NCBI RefSeq assembly: GCF_040932005.1
Contig: NZ_CP162414.1
Location: forward strand, 2,383,501 to 2,447,500
DNA length: 64,000 nucleotides
Source: Aestuariibius sp. HNIBRBA575
GTDB lineage: Bacteria > Pseudomonadota > Alphaproteobacteria > Rhodobacterales > Rhodobacteraceae
Direction of reading: 5' to 3'
Shown: positions 16,048 to 23,970 of the stretch, one piece after another
Position numbering within the stretch: position 1 is the stretch's first letter
Layout of the letters: every line of letters starts with the position of its first letter
The notes under the pieces: generated by a model
The model's database searches: none
Told to the model about the DNA's origin: nothing
Seen by the model: the letters and a program-made list of their open reading frames with translations, nothing else
Translations under genes and position numbers: made by a program

Positions 16048-19000
16048 TGAGCGACCTTCAGAATTCATTTATTTCAAAATCATTTCTTCGATCTATTTGG
16101 GCGCACGAATATGAAACTTTCAAAGACAGCCAAGAAGAGGCCGATCTTTTTGAAAGATTGAAGCGCTGGGCTGCACGTGGGGTCCAGAAAGAAACCACGG
16201 CGCAGTCGGCGTTGTTACAAGAGTTCTTCGGCACAACTTGGGGATATGTTCAAGATGGTCAGGAGGGCGGAGAGCAAAATTATTCACTTTATCCAGCATT
16301 CCCTGTTGCTGGCGCTGGCCAACGTGGAGGCACAGGTGAAGCTGATGCTGGATTAGGTCATTTCACGCCGAATGAGAAATCACCAATCCCACAGGTGTTG
16401 GTTGAATTTAAAGATATCAAAAGCGCTCTGGATGCCCCGCAAAAACGGAAGGGTAACACTCGCTCACCTGTAAAGCAGGGGCTTGATTACCTTTATGCGG
16501 CACGCAAAGGGATGTTCGGTTATGAGCCGATCATTCCGACTTGGGCCATCGTAACAGATATGAACGAATTCCGCCTCTATTGGTCGGATCGAGGCGAGCG
16601 GCAATTCATTAGCTTTGCAATCGACCAAAAAGAGCTGTTTCAGAATGCTACTCTGCTTGATGAAAATGAAAAAGGACGGTTCGACCGTTTCTTGTTTTCG
16701 CGCCTATTCCATCGTGACCAATTAATCGTTCGGGGAACCACTGGTCAGTCCGAACTACTGTCCCTGATTAAGCGCCAGCGCTTTAAGCAAAATGAGCTCG
16801 AAAACCGCTTCTACCAAGAATACCGAGCGTACCGCGAACACCTTTATCGCGCGTTGCTAGAGCATAATGGACCAAAAACCGACCGTTTCCCCGGCACAAA
16901 GGGGCGATTAGTTCGCCTCGCACAAAAACTTCTCGACCGGGCAATTTTCGTGTTCTTTTGTGAAGACATGGGCCGCGCACTTAGTTTTCCGCCGCAACTT
17001 CTGCGAGATTATCTAATTCGCGAAGCTGATGACAGCTATTTCGATCCGGCTGGGGGTGAAATCTGGCAATGGCTACGGCGGCTGTTCTCTGCAATGAACT
17101 CGGGTGCGACCTCATTTGGGGACCATCAAATTAATCAGTTCAATGGTGGGCTGTTTGCGCCCGATCCCGAATTGGAAAAACTGCAAATACCCAACAGCGT
17201 GTTCTGTGAACGTGGTCAAGGCCAGAACGATGCCAGCCTTGCAGGCAACAAGCTGACGCTGCTGTATCTATCAGCAAACTACAATTATGCGTCCGGCTGG
17301 TCTGCGGGGGTCGATAGTGATCACACCTCAAACGCCAAACGTGACCCAGATAGAAACATTGGCCTCTACACGCTTGGGCGCATCTTTGAGCAGTCGATCA
17401 CGGAACTAGAAATTCTCGAAGCTGAGGTTGATGGTCGCGCGTCTATCAACAAGGAAGGCAAGCGCAAACGCGATGGGGTTTTCTATACCCCCGAATGGAT
17501 TGTCGAACGGATCGTTGATGAAACTGTGGGTCGCCGCTTAGCTGACCTTAAAACCGCCTGTGGCTGGCCGTCCGACAAACAGGACAAACTACCATCTATT
17601 GCGGCCATCGACGCATATGAGGTAGAGCTACGCGATATTCGTATTGTTGATCCCGCCTGTGGCTCTGGTGCATTCCTAATCACAACTTTGGCCTACCTGC
17701 TGGATGAGTGGAAAATACTTCGCGATCTACGCCGCCAGAATGGCCAGACGATGGTTGACGCCGACTGGACTGATGATGCCATCCGCGACATCCTGCGCCG
17801 CAACCTTTATGGTGTGGACATCAACCCTGCCTCGGTTGAAATCACAAAACTTGCGCTTTGGTTACATACCGCGCGGTCCGACAAACCACTGTCGTCGTTG
17901 GATGATCATATCCGAGACGGAAACAGCCTGATCGGGCCGGAGTTTTACAGCGGCCTTGCCCCATATAGCGCGGATGAAAGCGAACGCATCAACGCCTTTG
18001 ATTGGGAACAGGCCTTTCCGGGCGTATTTGAGCGCGGTGGTTTTGACTGTGTTGTAGGCAACCCACCCTATGTGAAGCTTCAAAATTTCCGCAAGGTTCA
18101 CGCGGATATGTCCGAGTTTCTGAAACGCGATCCTGCACAAGGTGGTGTGTACCAAAGCACCCAAACGGGCAATTTTGATCTGTATCTGCCCTTTGTTGAA
18201 AAGGGTATCCAGCTTTTGAACGGTGAAGGGCGGTTAGGTTATATCGCCCCGTCAGTCTGGCAAATGAATGAATACGGATCAGGATTGCGTAACTTTGTAG
18301 AACAGGGTCGCCACCTATGGGGCTGGATCGACTTTGGATCACACCAGATTTTTGATGAGGCGACAGTTTATACTGCGCTGATGTTCTTTTCTAAACAGCC
18401 AAACACCCATGTGGCCGTTGTACAGGCCCCAAATGGCGTTGTCGCGGAAAGCCCATGGGAAGCGAAAGATATTCACCTCCCATATGGTGATCTTTCCTTT
18501 GGAGACCGTTGGTTGTTGGTCACTGGAAAAGAACGCAAGTTGATCAATAAACTCTCCAAGAATGGGCGGCGGCTGGATGATCCTGCGGTTTCGCGCAATA
18601 TCTTTGTTGGCATCCAAACAAGTGCCGACCACATCTATCATCTGAAACGCCTTGGCCCGAACAGGTATGAGGAGAAACCACCTAAGGGATCAAAGAAGGG
18701 CCGCGTGGTCGAGATCGAAGACGGCATTATGAAGCCGCTAGTTTCTGGTTCAGATGCAAAACGCTATAAAACACCCGAACCAGAAATATGCCTACTTTTC
18801 CCGTATGAAGTAACAGAGGAGCGTTCTCAGCTCCTTTCCTCGTCCAAGCTGTCAAACAGGTTTCCCGATGCTTGGTCTTACTTGAAAGGACACGAAGAAG
18901 CGCTTCGATCCCGCGAAAGCCGCAAGATGGATGTCGATGATGGATGGTGGGCGTATAACTATCCTAAGAACTTAACCAAACAGGAGACTGCAAAGGTAAT

Positions 19001-19883
19001 TGTTCCGAGGCTTGTGACAAATATTTCATGTTCGGTAGATCCAAACGGGTCATTCTATCTCGACAACGTAGATGTTGGAGCCGTGAGTTCTGCACGTAAA
19101 GTATCGCCATGGTTCCTGGCTGCCGTGCTAAACGCCCAAACCGCCGATTTTGCATTCCGCCGTATTTCCAAACCATTCCGAGGCGATTTCAGGTCTGCAA
19201 ACAAGCAGTTTATTGCGCCACTCCCCATCCCTAAAGCCAAGCCTGCTGATCAAGCCGCTCTGGCACAAGATGCCAAACGATTGCAGGAACTCTATGATCA
19301 ACGCAGGCAAGCACTTGCAGACATTGCTGGCCGCATGGGGGCTATGCGTATCCGCCCACAGCCAAATGAGTGGTTGTTCAAAGACCTGCCTGACCTTGAT
19401 GACCTGAAAGACCAAGCCCCCAAGCGTTTGATAGGTACTGAGCGCCGTACGTGGGCGAAGGAACGCTTGGCAAAAGAGGTTGAGGCACGCCACGCGGCTT
19501 TGGCTGAACACCTGAAGCCGGGGGTCTCGCTCACAGCAGAGCTAGTCCGGGGCGAATTACGCTTCATGATAGATGGCATACCCGCAATCACTGGAATATT
19601 CCCGCCTCCGGCAGAGGCTCCTTTCTTGTTGGCGCAATGGCTCGTGTTGGCAAGCCGGACCGAGGTGAAAGCCACTACGACAGGAAAGAAATTGGCGGAT
19701 CTGTTACGAAAGGTAAGCCCGAGCGCAGAACCGCATATCATGGATGAGGTGATCCGCTTGCAGACGAGCATCGCAACGGATGAGGCAGAAATCACAAAAC
19801 TTGAAGCGCGAATTAATGAAACGATCTATCGCCTTCACAAGCTGAAACCCGACGAGATAGCTATGATCGAGGCGGCACGTTGA
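16047..19883 (+). CDS. Type IIG restriction-modification enzyme (Eco57I-like methylase with N-terminal nuclease)
   Basis: 1278 residues in one chain. An N-terminal nuclease-like region has VLVEFKDIK, where E120 and K122 form the ExK of a PD-(D/E)xK site. The N6-adenine methylase core has motif I DPACGSGAF (from residue 535) and motif IV NPPY (from residue 672). A target-recognition region follows, then a C-terminal coiled coil (AEITKLEARINETIYRLHKLK). The frame is open from 15924, overlapping the recombinase stop, but ATG 16047 coupled to a mini-ORF with a strong ribosome site is preferred. There is no separate specificity or helicase subunit, and no pglZ or brxC nearby, so this is not a BREX locus. 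It should methylate and cut a specific site; the site is unknown. Confidence 0.9.
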   Translation: MSDLQNSFISKSFLRSIWAHEYETFKDSQEEADLFERLKRWAARGVQKETTAQSALLQEFFGTTWGYVQDGQEGGEQNYSLYPAFPVAGAGQRGGTGEADAGLGHFTPNEKSPIPQVLVEFKDIKSALDAPQKRKGNTRSPVKQGLDYLYAARKGMFGYEPIIPTWAIVTDMNEFRLYWSDRGERQFISFAIDQKELFQNATLLDENEKGRFDRFLFSRLFHRDQLIVRGTTGQSELLSLIKRQRFKQNELENRFYQEYRAYREHLYRALLEHNGPKTDRFPGTKGRLVRLAQKLLDRAIFVFFCEDMGRALSFPPQLLRDYLIREADDSYFDPAGGEIWQWLRRLFSAMNSGATSFGDHQINQFNGGLFAPDPELEKLQIPNSVFCERGQGQNDASLAGNKLTLLYLSANYNYASGWSAGVDSDHTSNAKRDPDRNIGLYTLGRIFEQSITELEILEAEVDGRASINKEGKRKRDGVFYTPEWIVERIVDETVGRRLADLKTACGWPSDKQDKLPSIAAIDAYEVELRDIRIVDPACGSGAFLITTLAYLLDEWKILRDLRRQNGQTMVDADWTDDAIRDILRRNLYGVDINPASVEITKLALWLHTARSDKPLSSLDDHIRDGNSLIGPEFYSGLAPYSADESERINAFDWEQAFPGVFERGGFDCVVGNPPYVKLQNFRKVHADMSEFLKRDPAQGGVYQSTQTGNFDLYLPFVEKGIQLLNGEGRLGYIAPSVWQMNEYGSGLRNFVEQGRHLWGWIDFGSHQIFDEATVYTALMFFSKQPNTHVAVVQAPNGVVAESPWEAKDIHLPYGDLSFGDRWLLVTGKERKLINKLSKNGRRLDDPAVSRNIFVGIQTSADHIYHLKRLGPNRYEEKPPKGSKKGRVVEIEDGIMKPLVSGSDAKRYKTPEPEICLLFPYEVTEERSQLLSSSKLSNRFPDAWSYLKGHEEALRSRESRKMDVDDGWWAYNYPKNLTKQETAKVIVPRLVTNISCSVDPNGSFYLDNVDVGAVSSARKVSPWFLAAVLNAQTADFAFRRISKPFRGDFRSANKQFIAPLPIPKAKPADQAALAQDAKRLQELYDQRRQALADIAGRMGAMRIRPQPNEWLFKDLPDLDDLKDQAPKRLIGTERRTWAKERLAKEVEARHAALAEHLKPGVSLTAELVRGELRFMIDGIPAITGIFPPPAEAPFLLAQWLVLASRTEVKATTTGKKLADLLRKVSPSAEPHIMDEVIRLQTSIATDEAEITKLEARINETIYRLHKLKPDEIAMIEAAR

Positions 19884-19901
19884 ACGGTTGCAAGGTCGAC
19901 T

Positions 19902-21407
19902 ATGGCGCGTAGAAGTATAACGGACGAAGAAATCGGCCTGATTAAGGCCATGCTGGGTCGTGGGATGCGTAACCGCGACATTCAATTCTACTTCAACCGA
20001 CAGGATCGTCCGGTGAATTCAGGTCGGATCACTGGCATCAATTCACGCGACTACGGACCCGATGTGCCAGTGGCAACCGACGCCGCACTGGATACATTTC
20101 TTGCTGGTTTTGCACCTGCCGAAATCGGAGTTGTCATTGAGGGTGGACCGCCGCCCGAACAAACATTGGCCCAGCGTGCGCTTAGCCGCTTTACCCAACG
20201 CGATGACAATTGGTATCTCGCCGATGGGGAAACCTCTGATCAAGAGTGCAAGGCGCAGTTTGAACCTCGTCGCATGGAACCGATTATTCGTGCGATTGCG
20301 GCACTTGCCAACAACCGTGGCGGTTTCGTTTTCATTGGCGTCCAAGACGCAGAATGTCGCGTGACTGGGATGCCCGATACCGCATTCCAAGATACTGATA
20401 TCGTGCGCATCACTGACAAAACGAAAGCCCTTCTAACACCAACACCAGTTTTCTCCAAAGATACCATCGAGATTGGCGGCCACGCTGTGGGCGTGATCCA
20501 TGTCGAAAAATATCCAACTCCGCCTGTGATCGTGTGTCGTGATGCAAACGGTCTTGTGGACGGAACAATCCTGTTTCGTTATCCGGGACAGTCAGGCAAA
20601 ATCAAGTTTGGTGATCTACATGTGATGCTGCGCGAGCGCGACAGGGCTGCGACCCAATCCCTTCTGGCCAGTGCATCTCGGCTTAGTGAGATCGGGGCAG
20701 ATCGTGCGTTGATCGTGGACCCCGACAAAGGTGAGCTGGACGCTGGGGCGAAACGTATTGTGATTGATCGTACGCTGGTGGATCAACTTGAGTTCATTCG
20801 AGAGGGAGAGTTTGACGAACAAACTGGTGCTCCGGCCCTACGTCTTTTGGGAAATGTCCACTCAGTTGATCAAGAGGGACAGGTGGTAGAACGCATTGAG
20901 GGCCAAGCACTGGATGCGGAAACTGTGCTGTTGGCGTATCTGGGCCGCGAAAAGGTGCGCTCACCGATGCAATACATCTGCGTTTCGGCCAAGGTTCAGC
21001 GCCAGTGGTTGCCAATTTTTTATTTCGTACGGTTAGCTGGGAATGACCGAGACGCAGCAATTGTAGAGCTTGAGGCCACAAACGCGGTCTACCGCGTATC
21101 GAAAGAAAACGCTCTTGAACGCCTGCGCAGGCGGCGGTTTGCCTTTGAGCGTCCGACTGGAGCCATCGTTGATGTCGTAGCAGCGCTACAAACTGACCCG
21201 GCAGTTGATCTGCGAGAGCAATTTACCGATTTCCAAATCGTACGCGGCATTCGAGGACTGCCAGATGGGTTCCTGCCCAGTGCGGCCTTGTTTGAGTTGC
21301 TTCGCGACATCTATCAAGATGCTGGGGAAGATGCGAATGTTCGAAGCGGTGTTTTTAGCGCTGCTGGGCGGCTCGATGAACTCGAAAATATTGACGAGCC
21401 CGAATGA
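19902..21407 (+). CDS. Schlafen/AlbA_2-domain protein with N-terminal HTH
   Basis: 501 residues. An N-terminal helix-turn-helix-like segment (ITDEEIGLIKAMLGRGMRNR) is followed by the AlbA_2/Schlafen core from about residue 110: E..DQECKAQF, then IIRAIAALANNRGGFVFIGVQD, then the TGMP loop and a KYPTPPVIV strand. This fold binds nucleic acid or nucleotides and is common in defence islands and in regulators. The rest has no recognised domain. The gene starts 18 bases after the restriction enzyme stop behind AAGG and overlaps the next gene by ATGA, so it belongs to the same operon. A role as sensor or RNA/DNA-targeting effector is inferred. Confidence 0.85.
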   Translation: MARRSITDEEIGLIKAMLGRGMRNRDIQFYFNRQDRPVNSGRITGINSRDYGPDVPVATDAALDTFLAGFAPAEIGVVIEGGPPPEQTLAQRALSRFTQRDDNWYLADGETSDQECKAQFEPRRMEPIIRAIAALANNRGGFVFIGVQDAECRVTGMPDTAFQDTDIVRITDKTKALLTPTPVFSKDTIEIGGHAVGVIHVEKYPTPPVIVCRDANGLVDGTILFRYPGQSGKIKFGDLHVMLRERDRAATQSLLASASRLSEIGADRALIVDPDKGELDAGAKRIVIDRTLVDQLEFIREGEFDEQTGAPALRLLGNVHSVDQEGQVVERIEGQALDAETVLLAYLGREKVRSPMQYICVSAKVQRQWLPIFYFVRLAGNDRDAAIVELEATNAVYRVSKENALERLRRRRFAFERPTGAIVDVVAALQTDPAVDLREQFTDFQIVRGIRGLPDGFLPSAALFELLRDIYQDAGEDANVRSGVFSAAGRLDELENIDEPE

Positions 21408-22282
21408 CCAAAACTTTTTTCACTTATGTTTGGGGCGCACCCGGCAACCCGGCTTGGCCGCTCACCTTTGCGACCAAATCCGCCCGGTCCCATGCCCGCA
21501 AAGAACTGACGGAGGGCGATCTGGTGTTTACCGTAGGCACCAAGGGCGAACCAACACAGGAAGCCCACAAGGGTCGCGTTTTGGGGGTGTTCCGCGTATC
21601 TGATCTGGAGGTCAACACGCAGGACTACGGGCTGCCTCGCAAGCACGACAACTCCGAATTCGACAGTGTGACACGATTTCCGTTCGCGCTGCATCCCATC
21701 GCGGTCTGGGAAATCACATCACCCGGCAACATCTTCGCAGAGCTGGTTGGGTCGCTGACGCCAAACCATCACTTGCAAGCGCAATCCAAGATTGTTGAGC
21801 TAGACGACATAACCGCTGCACCCCTTTTGGAGTTGGAGACGCGGGAGATGCAGCCAGCCCTGCCCGAAACCGAATTCGGAAAAGGTCTTGTTGCGCAGAA
21901 GAACAGCAAGCTTGCCCCAAAACATGAGGGTAGTTTCACTGGAATGTTTGGCACTCATGATATTTGGTACGTTTATACACTGGTCCTGCGCGATGCCCAA
22001 AAGAGGGCATTGGCGGTCAAGGTGGGATACTCCAGTGCTCCCGAGGATCGCGAAACCGCGCTCAATCGGCCAATGGCAACTGAGGTTACGGGCCTGCAAT
22101 GGAAAGCCGAGTTCAAACAGCCTACGGCCAGTGAAGACGCGGCGCGGGAGGTCGAACAAATCGTTCTGGGGCGTTACGCTAACCACAAGTTAGAAAGCAA
22201 TGGGGAGATACTTGCCGAGGTCGATCCGATGATGGTGCAGGCTGCAATTGCAACTGCCAGGCGGGACCAGTCTACCAGTTAA
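21404..22282 (+). CDS. PUA/EVE-like plus GIY-YIG-like two-domain protein
   Basis: 292 residues. Residues 1-110 resemble the EVE/YTH-type PUA fold: aromatic start FFTYVWG, then GDLVFTVGTKG and GRVLGVFRVSDL. Residues about 180-280 match the T5orf172/MUG113 form of GIY-YIG nucleases: WYVYTLVL, then ALAVKVGYSSAPEDRETALN, a helix with a conserved E (AAREVEQIVLGRY), and NGEILAEV. EVE domains in known systems read modified bases, and joined to a nuclease they make modification-dependent restriction enzymes. Here the gene is the last in an operon headed by a modification enzyme, so it could attack foreign modified DNA or police the host marks. Both domain calls are by eye. Confidence 0.72.
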   Translation: MTKTFFTYVWGAPGNPAWPLTFATKSARSHARKELTEGDLVFTVGTKGEPTQEAHKGRVLGVFRVSDLEVNTQDYGLPRKHDNSEFDSVTRFPFALHPIAVWEITSPGNIFAELVGSLTPNHHLQAQSKIVELDDITAAPLLELETREMQPALPETEFGKGLVAQKNSKLAPKHEGSFTGMFGTHDIWYVYTLVLRDAQKRALAVKVGYSSAPEDRETALNRPMATEVTGLQWKAEFKQPTASEDAAREVEQIVLGRYANHKLESNGEILAEVDPMMVQAAIATARRDQSTS

Positions 22283-22331
22283 ACTGCATGAATTCTGGCG
22301 TCCTGACGGTTTGGTCGCGGTAACGGAACGT

Positions 22332-22697
22332 CTATACGCCCGAAATTGGTGGGGATTTCTTGCCGGGTTTCTTTGGGCGCGGAATTGCCAGAGCCTCCGT
22401 TTGCATAACAACGGTTTCTAACTGGTCTTCTGGCAAGCTGGTTGCTGACACCGTCAGTCGTTCAATAAGCAAGGATCGCCGATCTGTAGGTTTATCGTCT
22501 GTCAGGCCGAGTAAGTGATCTACAGATGTGTCGAGGACGCGGGCAATCTTGGCGAGCGTCATAAGGTCGGGTTCACGCTGATCATTGGCGTAGTTTGAAT
22601 AGCGTCTTTCATCCAAATCACACAGCCGAGCCGCTTGTGAGTTGGAAATACCAAGCTGGGAGGCTCGCTCTTTCAATCGTTTGGCAAAAATCTTCAT
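22332..22697 (-). CDS. XRE-family phage-type repressor
   Basis: 121 residues. The N-terminal helix-turn-helix (about residues 8-62) reads as a Cro/C1-type domain, with SNSQAARLCDLDERRYSNYANDQREPDLMTLAKIARVLDTSVDHLLGL. The C-terminal half is a short polar dimer or effector region ending in a basic tail. It is convergent with the restriction operon and divergent from the exported protein at 22789. Two palindromes with the same layout lie in the 91-bp divergent region, so it probably represses itself and its neighbour. It may control island maintenance genes; the inducing signal is unknown. Confidence 0.9.
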   Translation of the reverse strand: MKIFAKRLKERASQLGISNSQAARLCDLDERRYSNYANDQREPDLMTLAKIARVLDTSVDHLLGLTDDKPTDRRSLLIERLTVSATSLPEDQLETVVMQTEALAIPRPKKPGKKSPPISGV

Positions 22698-22699
22698 CT

Positions 22700-22714
22700 G
22701 GAACGGTTTGTTCC
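22700..22714. promoter_or_regulatory. XRE operator candidate 1
   Basis: GGAAC-GGTTT-GTTCC has perfect 5-bp arms around five bases and lies directly before the repressor start codon. It shares the GAAC-N5-GTTC layout with the site at 22757-22771. Confidence 0.65.
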
Positions 22715-22756
22715 GATTTATTCCTTACCGCTATGTATGTTTTGAGGTTATTATAC

Positions 22757-22771
22757 AGAACAAAATGTTCT
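22757..22771. promoter_or_regulatory. XRE operator candidate 2
   Basis: AGAACAAAATGTTCT has perfect arms AGAACA/TGTTCT and the same GAAC-N5-GTTC core as site 1. It lies just before the ribosome binding site of the gene at 22789. Centres of the two sites are 57 bp apart. Confidence 0.65.
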
Positions 22772-22788
22772 TAAGTGGAGATTGTGGA

Positions 22789-23286
22789 ATGAAATCGAAA
22801 GAACGGGGCACACTTTTGGCTGCACTTTGCAAATGGATCGTTGCAACGCTGACTGCTGTTTTCATGCCATCTGTGGCTTGCGCAGATTGGCAGTACACAC
22901 AGTGGGGTAACAGTCCGGCAGTTGTGATGGAAGCCTCAGGCGGGGCTGCTGAGCTTAACGAGGATCGAGGCAAAGACCCTCTCCCCCTAGTTGCTGTTCT
23001 AACTGCGCCTTATAATGGATTGGGTTTCAATTTTGATGTGTATTTCATCTTCGACCCGGCAGAACAGTTACGCTATGTCGATCTCGCGCCGCTCCATCCT
23101 GAAAACTGCAACGAAATTCGCCTTGCTTTGATGAATTCGTATGGTCGACCAGATCAACGTGGTTCCTTCGGCTTACTGAAATGGTGGCACAGGGAAAGTG
23201 GCAACGTGGTTATCTACTCCGAGATTGGGGCATGCCAAATTCGCTACATGTCACTTTCGGAACCGAGGCAAGCCGGGGGCCTATAG
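22789..23286 (+). CDS. Small exported protein of unknown function
   Basis: 165 residues. The ATG at 22789 has GGAG eight bases upstream and opens a clear Sec signal peptide: MKSKER, a hydrophobic core, then AVFMPSVACA before the mature start DWQYTQWG. An earlier in-frame ATG at 22642 would overlap the repressor gene and hide the signal. The mature part of about 130 residues has no family I recognise; it holds two cysteines that could pair in the periplasm. It is controlled from the region holding the two repressor-type palindromes, so its expression is probably tied to the XRE protein. Role unknown; surface-exclusion or lysogenic-conversion types of function are possible guesses. Confidence 0.7.
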   Translation: MKSKERGTLLAALCKWIVATLTAVFMPSVACADWQYTQWGNSPAVVMEASGGAAELNEDRGKDPLPLVAVLTAPYNGLGFNFDVYFIFDPAEQLRYVDLAPLHPENCNEIRLALMNSYGRPDQRGSFGLLKWWHRESGNVVIYSEIGACQIRYMSLSEPRQAGGL

Positions 23287-23331
23287 CTGAATACGTGATG
23301 CCTTATGGAGCAAGTGACATTCCTCTTCCTA

Positions 23332-23360
23332 TGGGTCAGTTATCTGGTACAGTAAGGCAG
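23332..23360 (+). repeat. Probable integrase arm-type repeat, right copy
   Basis: TGGGTCAGTT-AT-CTGGTACAGT followed by AAGGCAG is an imperfect copy of 10120-10149. It lies 62 bases inside the right attachment site in the same orientation. Confidence 0.55.
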
Positions 23361-23422
23361 AACACCAAGGCAGAGCGTCAGCTAACCCACTGGTATCGTT
23401 CATATCGCAGGAGCTAGTAGGA

Positions 23423-23441
23423 AATCCCTTCGTCTCCGCCA
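23423..23441 (+). repeat. attR: second copy of the 19-bp tRNA-Ser end
   Basis: AATCCCTTCGTCTCCGCCA, identical to 10038-10056, stands free of any tRNA body. It marks the right end of the island and equals the displaced 3' end of the original tRNA site. Confidence 0.94.
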
Positions 23442-23588
23442 CCCACCATTTTTATTCAATTCAGTTGGCACTCATTCAACCCCTTATGGGGCTGTTTTTG
23501 TTGATTTAACTGCATTCATTGTTGCTTTTCATTTATCTTCGATTAGACTCGTTTCCATTCATTGCATGGTAGAAATCGTGGTATATTA

Positions 23589-23714
23589 ATGGCTGCACTA
23601 AGTGGAGAGCTGACAAAGAATTTGGTCCGAACCCTCGGCCCAGGTCGCCACGGTGATGGAAGCGGGTTGTACCTTGTTGTTGAACCATCTGGCGCTCAAC
23701 GCAGCGGCAAGTAG
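23589..23714 (+). pseudogene. P4-type integrase, N-terminal remnant
   Basis: A 41-codon frame, MAALSGELTKNLVRTLGP then GRHGDGSGLYLVVEPSGAQ, ends in TAG. The DGSGLYLVVEPSG segment is the classic start of P4-like integrases (DUF4102 arm-binding domain, with DGGGLYL). The remaining 350 or so residues are absent. It lies 148 bases after the right att repeat, the distance at which P4 integrases follow their tRNA target, so it is the stub of an older element in the same tRNA. Confidence 0.75.
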
Positions 23715-23719
23715 GTGCT

Positions 23720-23887
23720 TCATTTGTTTAGATCCTCTGCTGGAATGTCGACGCCCGCATCGGCCAAAGCCCGCATAATGAGCTGGCTCATGGTCAGCCC
23801 GCGTTTCAGCGCCTCGATACGCAGCGCCTTGTGACCTTCCGCACTAATGTAGAAGGATGTGTGTTTCTGGTTTCTGGCCGCGCTCAT
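23720..23887 (-). CDS. Small basic protein, ribbon-helix-helix-like
   Basis: 55 residues from ATG (complement of 23885-23887) to TGA: MSAARNQKHTSFYISAEGHK then ALRIEALKRGLTMSQLIMRALADAG and an acidic end. The layout of beta strand (KHTSFYIS) then helix, turn and helix (ALRIEALKRGLTMSQLIMRAL) is that of Arc/CopG-type DNA-binding proteins of plasmids and integrative elements. It overlaps the end of another minus-strand frame by ATGA, so it was the second gene of a pair. It ends eight bases from the integrase stub. It may be intact, but its partner is truncated. Confidence 0.6.
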   Translation of the reverse strand: MSAARNQKHTSFYISAEGHKALRIEALKRGLTMSQLIMRALADAGVDIPAEDLNK

Positions 23888-23970
23888 TCTGTGGGGTCCG
23901 TTATACGCAGGATGGCAAAGCTGCGGATCAGCATAGCGGCCTCTTCAAATGACAACCTGTACCCGTCGCG
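23884..23970 (-). pseudogene. C-terminal end of a truncated gene upstream of the small basic protein
   Basis: The frame reading [20 protein letters not shown] then AILRITDPTE and a TGA that overlaps the next start (ATGA) looks like a real protein end. Its 5' part is replaced, at about 23965-23970, by the hsdR fragment on the other strand, so only about 30 residues survive. Family not recognised. Confidence 0.5.

Larger units (their letters stand above)
10038..23441. mobile_element. Genomic island integrated in tRNA-Ser(GCT)
   Basis: The 13.4-kb segment is framed by identical 19-bp repeats, one being the 3' end of the tRNA (10038-10056) and the other a free copy at 23423-23441. An integrase gene starts 97 bases after the tRNA. 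The cargo is foreign in style: defence-type enzymes, unknown proteins, an XRE repressor and lower-GC stretches, for example around 12700-12800. No conjugation genes are seen, so it is an integrative element that is not self-transmissible. Confidence 0.92.

Noticed and set aside
16047..19883. BREX PglX
   Set aside because: Methylase motifs fit, but there is an N-terminal ExK nuclease-like segment and no pglZ, brxC, brxA or brxB nearby.
22757..22771. SOS/LexA box
   Set aside because: The GAAC-N5-GTTC form resembles the LexA box of Gram-positive bacteria, but alphaproteobacterial LexA sites are direct repeats GTTC-N7-GTTC. The matching site at 22700 points to the local XRE repressor.
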